A DNA stretch of 64,000 bases from positions 34,885,265-34,949,264 of the forward strand of contig NC_088303.1 of NCBI RefSeq assembly GCF_032854445.1, written 5' to 3'. A program made the position numbers and the translations under genes. The notes below the pieces were generated by a model, which saw only the letters and a program-made list of their open reading frames with translations, had not been told where the DNA came from and ran no database searches. Origin of the DNA: Liolophura sinensis. Lineage: Eukaryota > Mollusca > Polyplacophora > Chitonida > Chitonidae. Positions within the stretch are counted from its first letter, which is position 1, and each line of letters opens with the position of its first letter. Positions 35,656 through 47,098 of this stretch are shown in pieces.

Positions 35656-38600
35656 TTACATTGCCTGAATTAGCACACCACTGAAGGAAGTTCCCACCGC
35701 CTCTATCTTATGTCCGATAAAATTGGAGTTGGTCACACGCACTACATCGCTTTGTTTGAGACGGAGAACAACGGTTCCCGTAGATGAAGTGGACACCAAT
35801 CCAGAGCCCACGGCAACTTGCAACTTCTTCTCTCCATTCAGTCCCAGTTCCACAGTGATTGGATGACGATCAAATGCGGTTATGGATACGGTAAACAGAT
35901 AGAGACCCGCGACATCACAGGTGAAAGCCCCTTTGCTTCGGTCATAGCCATTTCCCACGTTAGTGATGACGTCATTAAAGACGATGATGTCACCCTTCGA
36001 CAAACCACGCTTGGGACCTAACAGTCCAACAGAAAAACCGACAGCCTGGCCACCTGTATCCGCTGATGCAGGCGCAACTGTGTGAAAAAATAATAAAGAA
36101 GAAAATAAGTGGTAAAGGAGTGAAAGTGTTGAAAAGTGATGAGATGTTTTAACGTGTTCAGGTGTATATGTGTTCAATTTAAATACGTTCCCTTTTTATG
36201 CATGTCTGAAGTTACTATAACTGATGATGCTTGTGCATACTTGAATGTGATAAGTGTTGCATATGCTGATGGTGCATGTCGTACATGATTACCACTTCGT
36301 TTTGCATATGAATATTATTCACGACCCATATGATTATGATGTACGTCGCACCATGGATCGTCAAGCATGTCGCATATAATTATGACGCATGCAGCAAATC
36401 AGTTGATGGTGGTCATTGCAGATGACTGTCGCATCCGGTCATGATGTACGTGTCCGTCGCACATAATTTTGATGCGCGAGAACATTATTATAATATCTTA
36501 TTTGATTGTGACGCACGTTACATATAATTATGATGTCGCCAATGGTCGTGATGTACGTCACGTATAATTATGATGTTGCATATGATCGTGATGTGCGTCA
36601 CATATAATTATGATGTGTCATATGATCGTGATGTACGTCACATATAATTATGATGTGTCATATGATCGTGATGTACGTCACATATAATTATGATGTTGCA
36701 TATGGTCGTAATGCACGTCACATATAATTATGATGTAGCATATGATCGTGATGTGCGTCACATATGATTACGATGTCACATATGATCGTGATGTGCGTCA
36801 CATATAATTATGATGTCGCATATGATCGTGATTTACGTCACATATGATTATGATGCTTTTCGAACATTTATATCATATTCGTGTATGTGGTATATGGGCT
36901 GGGATTAAACTCCACGTAGTGACATACCCACACTACACTCTCAGTGAATAGACTACATTGTTTTTTTATAACAAAATTTCCTAACACCCAGCTTTAAAAC
37001 CGCACTGCCGTGAGATTATATACTACATATAATAGTTATTTGTTTATATTATACCAAAACGTGAAAACAATTTCAAATATGGCAGGGTCAGAAACAGGGC
37101 TTACAATAAAATCGATAGCAGTTTAGGTAACTGGTCAAAAACATGTTGAGCTCAACCCAATATCCAGCATGTCATTGGTTTTTGAATAATTATGACGTCG
37201 CTCGAGGCAATGGGTTCTTGTTGAAAGCGAGCTTATGGACTTTATGAATTAGAAAAAGTGCTCTTTTCATTTTTGCAATAATATGAACTTCAAACAGATC
37301 AACGTGTTGAGCCTGTTGTTACGTGTCACAGACAAAAGGCAATTTTGGTGGCGAGTATGATTTTACAGACAGCCAAAAAATATGCGACTCTCAAAAAGAA
37401 ATAGGCTATAAGCCAGTTTCTCAAAAATATGTGTACTGGATTCGTATCTTGTTTTGATGAATCTTTGATATAATGAGATGGGAGGAGAGGAACATTACAG
37501 GTAATCATAGTGGTGTAAGAATACAGCTAAAATGAAATAACAGGGCTATTACATTCTTTAAAGGACAAGACCTATAAAAATCGAAGTAGACATCACTAAG
37601 CAGACCACTTAAAACTATGTATAAATATGCTTTCGTATAGTTTTTTGAAATTTTTGTGAAAAGAGTTAAAGGTGCTCAAATATTTGAATTCTAAGGTGGA
37701 CTTTAAGAACCCTACCATCAGAGGTTAGAAGCTCTGACGTCACAAGAAGTTTTTCCAGCTCTAATCACGGCATCAGATGTTGGAAAAACTCTTTTTACCT
37801 ACGAGTAAAAGATTAGTGAAATAATGTTCCCAAAATTCCTTCCCTCTGGTGAACATCAGGGAAAAAGGCGACGTAACGTCAGAGTTCCTAGGTACGGTCA
37901 GCATCATAAAGCCCACCATAGTATTCAAATATTTGAATGTCTTTCAACACTCTTAAAAAAATCTGAAAAAATAAATGAAATTATTCTTGCGCATAGTCTG
38001 TATTGTGGACCTTACTTCTTATTTTAGCTTTCTTTTACAGTAACATTGTTTAACCACAGATTAAGTACCCCCATACTTATCACCACGCCGACAAATGAAG
38101 CAACCATCATTATTCGGTGAACTTGTCCAAATTTTCCCTACATTTTAGAGGTTCAGAACTTGCACAACTAACTTGCTTCCCTGTATGTTCAGTGTTGAGC
38201 TCTTTCAAATTGTGGAGATCGTGGTACATTTCAACTTGTCTCTTTTTTCAAGTTTCCCACAAAGTTATAGCATTATTGCCCCTTTCCCCGTTGAGGTCAA
38301 ATCATCATAAAATAGTAATGTGCAGCAGGTTGACGAATGAGCTCATCTGTGATATGTTTATTACATCATACAACCTATCAGATAAAACTTAATAGTAAAA
38401 ATAGTTTTCTTTAAAACTTTGTTAATTTCTTTATATACTGTATATAACTTGCATTTTCCAAACATAAAACGAAGTTTCTTTACAACTTTTAAAGTCATAT
38501 TTTTAACAGTATATATAACATGCAAAATTAAGAATAAAGTGAATATAGTTCCGACGGAGATACTGTTCTGTTGAACTACTTGTACAATTTTAACACCAAG

Positions 38601-38931
38601 AAAATTTCGAAACAACAAATATCGCTGAAGACAAACATAATCACTTACCTTTCAGAGCGGGGGCCGCCGCCGGGCGTGGCGTCGTCGGTTTGGGTGTAGT
38701 TGTAGTTGTCGTAGTTGTTGTCGTCGGACGTTGTGTTGTTGTCGTTGTCGTCGTCGTGGGACGTGGTGTTGTCGTCGTCGTCGTCGGACGTGATGTCGTC
38801 GTCGTCGTGAGACGTCGGAACCTTGGCGTTGTGCCGAAAAAGAAACCTGGTCTAAACTGTCCGGAACATTTTGAGATAAAGACAGTCAGCAACAAACCAC
38901 AAAAGAGGCTAAATGACAGAAAACCCTTCAT
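35656..38931 (-). CDS. Secreted C1q-domain protein with Thr/Pro-rich stalk
   Basis: Two exons on the minus strand: 38931-38649 and 36077-35656, joined in phase 1 (donor aaag|gtaagt, acceptor ttttttcacacag), 234 residues. Residues 1-24 are a signal peptide (MKGFLSFSLFCGLLLTVFIS). Residues about 41-90 are a Thr-rich stalk with spaced RP and KP, mucin-like and probably O-glycosylated. It stands where many C1q proteins have a collagen region; there are no Gly-X-Y repeats. The C1q domain fills about 103-234, with AVGFSVGL, IIVFNDVITNVGNGYD and GAFTCDVAGLYLFTVSI visible and a hydrophobic last strand (FSGVLIQAM). Such proteins act as secreted lectin-like recognition molecules in molluscan immunity; the target is unknown. 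An open frame running upstream of 36077 would give a 173-residue product, but it reads through the acceptor and has no proper signal peptide, so I reject that start. A TATA box lies 59 bp before the ATG. Confidence 0.88.
36270..36858. repeat. 40-bp AT-rich minisatellite in the C1q intron
   Basis: The unit is close to gatgtgtcatatgatcgtga plus tgtacgtcacatataattat. Nearly exact copies run from about 36480 to 36858 (nine to ten copies), with older copies to about 36270. The unit is rich in short palindromes (catatg, acgt, ataattat). Confidence 0.85.
36981..37406. repeat. Dispersed repeat family A, copy 2
   Basis: Homologous to 11490-11945 in the same direction, about 70-75% alike by eye with several indels. 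It lies in the intron of the C1q gene. See copy 1 for shared landmarks. Confidence 0.75.
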
Positions 38932-38989
38932 CTCCTATCACGGTGTCTTCAGCGTTGAACAATTAAACAACATAATTAGAGCCCGTCCG

Positions 38990-38997
38990 TTTATATA
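38990..38997 (-). promoter_or_regulatory. TATA box of the C1q-domain gene
   Basis: The minus strand reads TATATAAA, 59 bases upstream of the start codon at 38931. This is the right distance for a short 5' UTR with initiation near 38965. Confidence 0.6.
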
Positions 38998-39919
38998 GCG
39001 ACAGTGAGTATATGCGCCTAAAGGCAATATTAGCTTAGAAGCATTCAAAACTAATCCTCTATAACAACAAGAGGAAATGTGCCTTGCAGCAATGCAGTCA
39101 TTCGAGCCAACCTGCCAATTTTTGCCTCCAAAAAAAAAATGCGACTTTATGCAAGTCTGCACATTTTTAATTGAAAATAATAGCATTGTAGTTGGTATGC
39201 TGCCACGTCACATAACTCTGTGCGTAAAGACCTAATTACATGTCTCACAACAAAATTATTTTTTCAATACTTTTTTTTTTGTATGAAAGCCTTACTCAGG
39301 GAGATAGCAGAGGGATAGTCTGATGTAATGTGAAAATTGCAAATTCTTCTTTTATTGATGTAATTGATGAATCGAACTCATATCAAAAGTGGGCTAAATA
39401 CTAAAATACACTCCAATAAATACGGTTTATTTATGCAACTGGTGTACAACAACCGAGGTTAAGAATTATTTGTTACTTATTCGATGGTATAAGAAATATT
39501 GTTTTTATCATCTACTGTTTAGATGATTGACTCATTTGAAGCATGTCTCACACAGCAGACACCTGTCGTTAGTAATACTTTAGTATAACAAGTACAAGGG
39601 TAATGAGAAACCTCTTTACTATTCCTATGAGGAAGTACCAATACAAATGTTACAAATTTTCTTAGCAAAAGCTTTGTCTATCTACAGTGAAAACTGAAAT
39701 TCAGACTCTTGCCCAACAGGGATCAACTCGATGCCCAACTATGTGTCTCCATTTTTGTCCCCATTTTTGTCTTACTTGAGGCCAATTCTCAGGTATACTC
39801 TGTTCTTGGTATAACCACCATTCCTCAGCTAGATGACCTTACTTCGTCAATTTTACTGCTGACACAGACTTCTTTCTGAATCGAGGGACCAGTTAGTTTT
39901 CTGGATTCAAACATCTGGG

Positions 39920-40174
39920 GGCCTCCGTGGCTCAGTTGGTTAGCACGCTAGCGCAGCGTAATGACTCATGAGTCTCTCACCAATGCGGTCGCTGTGAGTT
40001 CAAGTCCAGCTCATGCTGGCTTCCTCTCCGGCCGTACGTGGGAAGGTCTTGCAGTAACCTGCGGATGGTCGTGGGTTTCCTCCCACCATAATGCTGGGCG
40101 CCGTCGTATAAGTGAAATATTCTTGAGTACGGCGTAAAACACCAATCAAATAAATAAATAAATAATCACACATC
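39920..40174 (+). repeat. Full-length tRNA-derived SINE (reference copy)
   Basis: About 255 bp. The tRNA-like head starts ggcctccgtggctcagttgg, with an A box TGGCTCAGTTGG and a B box GTTCAAGTCC about 70 bp later. That spacing is long and suits a tRNA with a long variable arm (Ser/Leu type). The body follows (ctccggccgtacgtgggaag, cctcccaccataatgctggg, aagtgaaatattcttgagta), then the tail aacaccaatcaaataaataa and further AAAT units. All minus-strand fragments in the window derive from this body and tail. Transcription by RNA polymerase III and mobilisation by a partner LINE are known for such elements; no LINE is seen here. Confidence 0.9.
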
Positions 40175-40899
40175 TGACATCCTTCCTCCTGAATATTACT
40201 GTCCAAAGCTACCTTGTTCTGTAGATGTTGTATGGCAGCCGGATAGAACTGTCTACCTCCTGAACAGAACCTTTTGAATGGGTTTTCAATTTATTGATAC
40301 CTCTGTGTCATTACCAACACTGATAAGTGTTAATAACCACTGGCAAGAATGTACCTAACAGGGTGACAGACAATGGACAATCAACAACACAAGGTGATAT
40401 AGATAAAAGCAGAATACAAAAATATAATGGACATGGGATAATAAAAAATTGAGAATAAAGAATGCAATGGACATCCTGCATTCTTGTGGGCTTTTCAGCC
40501 AAACAGAATCCACCCTCCGACCGCCCCTCCCCCCGCCCTCCGCTATTTTTCTTTTGCATCATAAAAGGCAGAATTAAAGGGAAAACATATATAAACTAAA
40601 ACAATAATAGATACATGCAATTGCACATTTAGTAAATGGCAGGGTTTCGTATAGCTGATTTTTCATAAAGGACACGGCTATATCACTTTACATTACCAGT
40701 CTTGCTATATGGGGGCTAGTGTCCGTCCTTATCATTATCATTATCAAATTCATTATCTATTAGGAAAAAATCTGCTGATACTAAACACACTGTTGATTTT
40801 TTAAGCATGTGACAGACAGTTTTTTTTAGTCCGTACAAACAGCAGGCTAGTGGGTTCGGCGTACGAGCGAGTACTTCTCGGTGAACTGACAGAGATGGC

Positions 40900-40990
40900 C
40901 CCGGCTGACACTGCTGCCTGGTGCAAAACTGAATCCACTGTCAGACGCAGTGGACCAGTAATGATGCGCTCTACCCACTGAGGAAAACGG
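40900..40990 (-). repeat. Possible tRNA-like SINE head, third type
   Basis: On the minus strand the sequence reads cctcagtgggtagagcgcatc, resembling a tRNA A-box region, followed by cattactggtccactgcgtc. No clear B box or tail was found, so this may be a truncated element or chance. Confidence 0.3.
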
Positions 40991-41575
40991 AACAGATTTG
41001 CGCAGGCGGTTGAACCGTGATTACATGCTCGTTCTGAATGAGTGGTTTTCTTGTAAACACATACATGAGGGCTCTACACGTATATCGTCTTAAATTTACA
41101 GCCCTTGTCAGATCAGAGTCTCAGATATAAAGTTAGAGGCTTAAAAGTTGTTCCCGTCTCCCTCCCTCCTCAGAATTTGAGGCAGAGGCAGGCCTAAATA
41201 AAGGCACTTTATTTCCCCTATTTAGCATTTTTCAAGTCATACATTTTGCTGGATTCTGGTTGATCCATCCACTTTGTATTATTTCTACTCAAACCAAAAC
41301 ACACAGGATTATGAGCTTTGGGTAGGACTCCTGCCATCATCAGATAAATGTTCTCATCTGATAATGGCAGCCGTTGCGGCCAAAAACTCACAATATACCA
41401 CCATGTACAAAGTTGTCAAAATAGTCCTATGTACATAGGACATACTTAAGAACATACTTAAGTTCTACTCCCCAGCAAGCCAAAATCCCAAACCCTGTAT
41501 AGGCTATATACACTGACAGAAAAGATTGGATCAGCCGACTCAAAAATCTCAGTAATTCAATGAAGTTAATTCATC

Positions 41576-41727
41576 TGAGTCATGTGACCATGTTAGCTGT
41601 CATGGACGACTCCTGTGAGTTTCCCAACTAAAGAAATGAGTCAAAACATAACCAAAGTCAGTCTCTTGACTCAGATGATCAGGTAATTTGACTCACTTTT
41701 CTGAGTCGAATTAGCTCCATTGAGTCA
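41576..41727. promoter_or_regulatory. Cluster of five TGA(C/G)TCA sites
   Basis: Perfect AP-1/CNC-type heptamers start at 41576, 41637, 41667, 41689 and 41721, plus near matches (gactcaaaa at about 41538, tgagtcg at 41702). Five exact matches in about 150 bp is far above chance for this heptamer. Enhancer function is inferred; the nearest genes are several kilobases away. Confidence 0.45.
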
Positions 41728-42791
41728 GCCAAACTTTTCCTTTTAGTGTATAATTATCCCGACAAGCGCTCTAATCACGTTAAGAGGTAAATAATTAAAC
41801 GCATAAAAACAGACGAAACAAAACGCGAGTAACAACTCATATTCTCGGAGCTAATTTTATTATTCATAAATTCGTACTCATTTTTGATCTACATTCCGGC
41901 TGCTCTTCCTGTGTACACTTGAAGGCTGGAAGCATATATGCAACGCGCGTCACGTCTTCCATACCGCTTATTACATGTCACCCTGTCACAGATAATTTAC
42001 GTATCCTTACCATGTTACGTCATATATATATAAACCATTTATTTTTTTCTTATTCAAAGACATTAACGGCATTCTTGTACATCAAAACCGAAGTTAAGAA
42101 GTTTGCACAACGCAAAAAATCATGACTATGTCGTCTAGCACAAAAATAATCATTTACCTGCACGGAAACATATGCATGGACAAAATAAGACATAATAAGG
42201 GCAAAACAATCTATCTATACATGAAATTTACCGAGCATCAAGTTACGTGTATATTAGGATGTAGGCCTACAAAGCCTTAAAAACCAAAAAGAAATAAGAA
42301 AAGAAAAAATGCTGTCAGCGGAGAAACCATTGAAAAATCTATATCTAAAACTACTATCATTTTTTAGATTTGTTTGTCACTTATTAAAATGAAGTTAAAT
42401 GCAGTATTTCTGTTGTGGTACAATAACTAGCTTACCTACTTAGCCATTCCAGGGCTGTCCTAAGTGAACCGTGAACCTGAACCTTGCTGTGTTTGTCAAC
42501 TATTGGAAGATGTCATCGCGCCTCAGTGATGTAAGATAACATGAAAATGGCGGGGTCAACAAGACGCGTTTTCGGTTTGTCCGATAGTGTTTATGCTTTC
42601 CATGTGTACTGTTTTAAGCTACACCTTACAAATTCCTGCTGTAGTTTCCTAATAAAACCGTTGTATGGATTTTCATTTTTTTTTTTTTGACTTCCTGATG
42701 TAATCCACCCCCTAAAGTTTTATTTTACATGATCTCCCGTTTATAGTGTCTCTGATTTCTAACCATTTTCGATTTCTTAATGTAGGCTTTC

Positions 42792-42972
42792 TGATTGCCT
42801 GATTGAGCATTCCTCATTTTCTCACAGTTCTAGTTTTCCTTTTACCATACGCTTGCGCCCCCTCCCGCACACAATTAATGCGTGATTGCCTGACTGAACA
42901 TTCCTCATTTTCTCACAGTTCTAGTTTTCCTTTTACCATAGGCTTGTGCCCCCTACCGCACACAATTGATGT
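42792..42972. repeat. 91-bp tandem duplication
   Basis: The block from tgattgcctgattgagcatt through ttttaccatacgcttgcgcc to cgcacacaatt is repeated once, starting at 42883, with about seven differences. Confidence 0.85.
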
Positions 42973-43715
42973 GTTGGCTGCATGATGAAGTGTTACAAAG
43001 GTATATGTGATGTACTATGTCTGACAATCAACAGAGTATTCAAAAGTATTGCACTCTTTTACCCGAGGCACAGAAATGAAAAACGTGGGAGAAGTGAGTA
43101 AGTATAAGCACTTCTAGAAGTGCTATATGGACAACAACTTGGGGTGTAGTACAACTACCCCAGCCCTTACACTCAAAGTATTAAATACAATTTATTTGTT
43201 ACTTTGGAAGTGTGGTAACTCCCTCGATCCCAGAACTGATGCGTGTAACTTTTCCATGGTTACCAGGTTAGTTCTGTCTTTTCCCACAGACATGTGTGTG
43301 TGTTATATAAGTATATAAGCCTTCTGATTCAGCACAAAACCAATTCTGATCTTTTGACATGTATGTACAAGAAAAGCTTTGCGTTTGCTAGCCCAAACAT
43401 ATACATATAACACATCCATGTACCGTAAATTCTCAGCAAATAGGACAAAAAGAGCATGAGGTAACCTTGAGGTACTGGCCCAGTGGTGTTAAAAAAAAAA
43501 ACAAGGAGTTAACAAGGGTCCAGGTACATAAATGTATTGTTCCAGAAGAGGCATAGATAATCTTCAAAGAAATAACTTCAGATAATTGTAAGATTCCTCT
43601 CACATAAGCTAAAACTGGCACTGTGGTAAAACCTTTGGAGAATTCTGAGTAGATGTAAAAAGTTTGTTTCTTACTAAGGTTAAAATATACATCCTTCTGA
43701 CAACAGCCATCAGTC

Positions 43716-44115
43716 ATGCTAACAAGAATCACACTTTCAACAATCATGCTGACAACAATAATTTTGCCAACAATCATACTAACAACAATCATGCTGGCAA
43801 CAATTATATTTCCAACAATCATGCTGACAACAATCATACTAACAACAATCATACTAACAACAATTATATTTCCAACAATCATGCTGACAACAATCATACT
43901 AACAACAATGATGCTGGCAACAATTATATTTCCAACAATCATGCTGACAACAATCATACTAACAACAATCATACTGACAACAATTATATTTCCCACAATC
44001 ATGCTGACAACAATCATACTAACAACAATCATACTGACAACAATTATATTGCCAACAATCATGCTGACAACTATGCTGACACTCATACTAACAATTACGC
44101 CAACAACAATCTTGC
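43716..44115. repeat. 15-bp minisatellite with a 60-bp higher-order unit
   Basis: Variants of a 15-mer such as caacaatcatactaa are arranged so that the pattern repeats every 60 bp (…caattatatttccaacaatc… at 43801, 43861, 43921, 43981). Because 15 is a multiple of three and the stop codons are avoided, long open frames exist on both strands (Asn/His-rich, Ile/Leu/Thr-rich and Val/Ser/Ile-rich). I regard these as by-products of the repeat. Confidence 0.85.
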
Positions 44116-44675
44116 TAATGGTTTGGACTATAACATTCAAACTTTTTTCTCACAGTACATGTCTAACCCTGCTAATCACTATTAACAATCATCTACCTAA
44201 GTTACAACACCCAATAACAAAACAATATTTCTCCATTTTAAATACTTGGCCAATAATGGAATGAATATCACATTCCATATTTGTAACACTCCAAAAGTTA
44301 CGAAATCTCATAGAATACAGGTATCTCACAAATGAAGTCTTATTCTTGTTACAGCTTGTCAGTATCCATATCTAACTTTACTGGCAAGCAATGACAAAGA
44401 CTGAAACTGGACATACACTGCATATGTAACTAAGGACATGCAGGCCTGTCAGAAAAAAAACACGAAAAATCTGACAAACTCTTATACAATTTTATCCATC
44501 ACTGCAATTTCTAGTTAAAAATTTAACAAGTGCACCTAGCCAAACCTGCAAAACATTCAATATAAACAAAAGAGACACTAAAAACATAAATATATGTACT
44601 ACGAGACTAAGGAATAAACTTCAGTGTGTGCATGTTGGACTGATTACAGCTACACGGAAAACAAGGGTACAGTAC

Positions 44676-44850
44676 TCATTTATTTAATTGGTGTTTTACG
44701 CCGTACTCGAGAATATTTCACTTATAAGACGGCAGCCAGCATTATGTTGGGAGGAATCCGGGCAGAGCCTGGGGGAAACCCACAATCATCCGCAGGTTGA
44801 TAGCAGACCTTCCCACTTACGACCGAGAAGAAGCCATCATGAGCTTGGTA
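44676..44850 (-). repeat. tRNA-derived SINE, 5'-truncated
   Basis: Tail side (catttatttaattggtgttt), body (gtactcgagaatatttcact, gcagagcctgggggaaaccc) and the start of the head junction (gaagaagccatcatgagctt) are present with moderate drift. Confidence 0.85.
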
Positions 44851-47098
44851 CTCTGTAGATAATTCATATATGCAAGCTCTTGGGGGTTTGTAAGTGTGGA
44901 AATAAAAAGAGGCCAAAACGAAGTAACAAATATTTTTCCATACAGCATGTGATTATTATTTAAATTCTGTTAAAATGATATCTTTGTTTTGACTAAAATG
45001 TAATAAGCCACAAAATTTATATTTATAGGAATACATTTAAGGTTATGTACGGCTATACTATAATTATTTGTTTATCATTGCAAACAATACCTACTTTGTC
45101 CAGTGGAATTTATGCATACGATTATTATGAAAATGAGTCAATGAAGATGCTAGCTTGATAAAACTGTACAGAATATTTCCCTACACCCCATAGCTCTCTC
45201 AGAATGTTTCCATACATTGGTCGCAGTGGTGGTTGAGAGGGTTGAAGAATTAGTGTACATGTAACAGGGAGAAATACTTCAGTACATGTAAACAAGCAAC
45301 ATTGTAGCAATACAAAACCACTTTTACTGTTAGTGTCTTTACACTGAGAAGTAGTACTTTCTACATTCTACATTCACACTACATGCTTCTGTTAGATGAA
45401 ACCTCATTATTTCTTTAATATTTCATCAGTGTTTTTAAGTTCCTATTAAGTAAATTTCACTTAATACATGTATATGGTGGTGGCCATATTTATGGATGCA
45501 GGAAACTCAAGAGAGCCCTGAGGACACCACAGCACCCTGCCCTGAGTACTGAACAAAACTCCTGACGTAAGGCAGCAGCCAAATACATGACAAGGGTAAA
45601 TTCCCAACAGTTGCAACATTCCACAAAAAAGTTGACATCTTCTCGCACTCACATAGGCTACATGCACGCCAAAACCTGATGAATAAGTTACAAGAGTTCT
45701 GACCAACTTTCCCAGAAAGACGGTTAATTTGATCATTCCTCATATGACAGGCAGACATTGCTTGTCACTGATAAAAACTGGATTCCCATACTTTCATGAA
45801 TTTTTTTTTCTAGTGACAGTGAAGTCATATAAAAAATCAACTGCTTCTTGAACTTTCACTTCTAATCTACAGACACACCAAGATTCAATTTTCTTGTAGA
45901 AATCATAAAGTTAGTCTATCCTTCAGGCCTAAAAATGTGCAAAATCCTCTTTTAAAAAAAAATATATATATATAATAACTTTTTAGCAATGAGATGAAAC
46001 AGAAGAAATTTGTGTTACTAAAAGCATTATACATGTATATATGTATTTTTTCTTTTTGTGCTAGTATGTAGAAGTAAGAGTTTCTTTTAAAGATATACAT
46101 GTACATGTACCTGTAAATAACATATATTTCACTTCTTGACAAAACCAGACGCATAAATACAGACAATGAATAAATCATCAGTGTGTGTGGAAGACGGTCA
46201 CACAGCCTTTACACCGCATAATCATCAATACATCATGTAGTCATTAGGAGCTCATTAAGTGCTTCACCTTCATATTCAGTATGCGCATATACTTAATACA
46301 TCATTCTTACATTAAGAATTTTATGATTAAGTGATGTTTAAGCAAGACAAAATAAATGTAAGTATCTACAGTAGCAAATATATAATAATGAATTTAATAC
46401 ATTACTTAATATGGAAAAATAAAAATAAATGTAAGTATAATTACTGTAAATAGGTTAATTATTAAGACTGAGACATTAAGTATTTTCTAGGGTGTCTTGA
46501 CAGAAATATGGAATGTACCAAAGTGATGAACATTCATAAAATTAACACCTGGGTTTTCTTTTAAGTTTTCACATTACAGCATCTGTTGGAAACTGGGAAC
46601 CCTGACGCTTACGTCACTTGATGAATTTCTTCGGTATTTGCTGAAACAAAGAACATATTTATTTTGAGTGTTTCTGAGAAAATCCACCTGAAAGAAACCC
46701 ATAAATTACCGTGTGATTGCCATGTTGAATCAGCAAGTTTAGAATATAAAGCTGATTTGCTGGTAATAAATCTACCCCATTTATGCTCTGTGAAGAGGAC
46801 AAGATTTAACCTACTACATACAACAAGCATCTCACTGCCAACCAATCACCATCAATTCTGTCCCAGAAAACCAAAAAGGTTGGAATCCAGTTAAGACTGG
46901 ATTCAAAAACCTTGTCTGTCAAGGGCCTGATAATTGCAGTAAGCTAGCTCCTCAAAAGATCTCTTTTAGTGAGGGCCCCAGACGAATATGTTAGTGCAAA
47001 AAATTTACTTTTGACATTTGATTTTGAGGAATATTATGAGATATAACCTGTGTTTCCCAATTCAAAGAACATATTTACAAAAATTAAACTAATTAAAT

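Larger units (their letters stand above)
39000..47098. other. Intergenic, repeats and possible regulatory DNA, no recognised gene
   Basis: I found no exon chain on either strand. Contents: a full-length SINE (39920-40174), a possible tRNA-like SINE head (about 40900-40990), an AP-1 site cluster (41576-41727), a 91-bp duplication (42792-42972), an asparagine-codon-like minisatellite (43716-44115) and another SINE (44676-44850). The 3' UTR of SLC35F6 should occupy part of 46600-47098. Confidence 0.5.

Noticed and set aside
36078-36177. Upstream extension of the C1q exon giving a 173-residue protein
   Set aside because: It reads back through a good acceptor (ttttttcacacag) into the intron; the first exon at 38649-38931 joins in phase and supplies a proper signal peptide.
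38690-38998. 102-codon + strand frame rich in valine
   Set aside because: It is the antisense of the Thr/Pro-rich stalk exon of the C1q gene.
39920-40020. Functional tRNA gene
   Set aside because: The A and B boxes belong to a SINE head: the body and AAATAA tail follow directly, and the box spacing and arms do not form a normal tRNA.
43433-44264. Long open frames of 173-235 codons on both strands
   Set aside because: They exist only because the 15/60-bp minisatellite lacks stops; the residues are simple VSMI, NNHT or TIIL repeats with no start context or splice signals.
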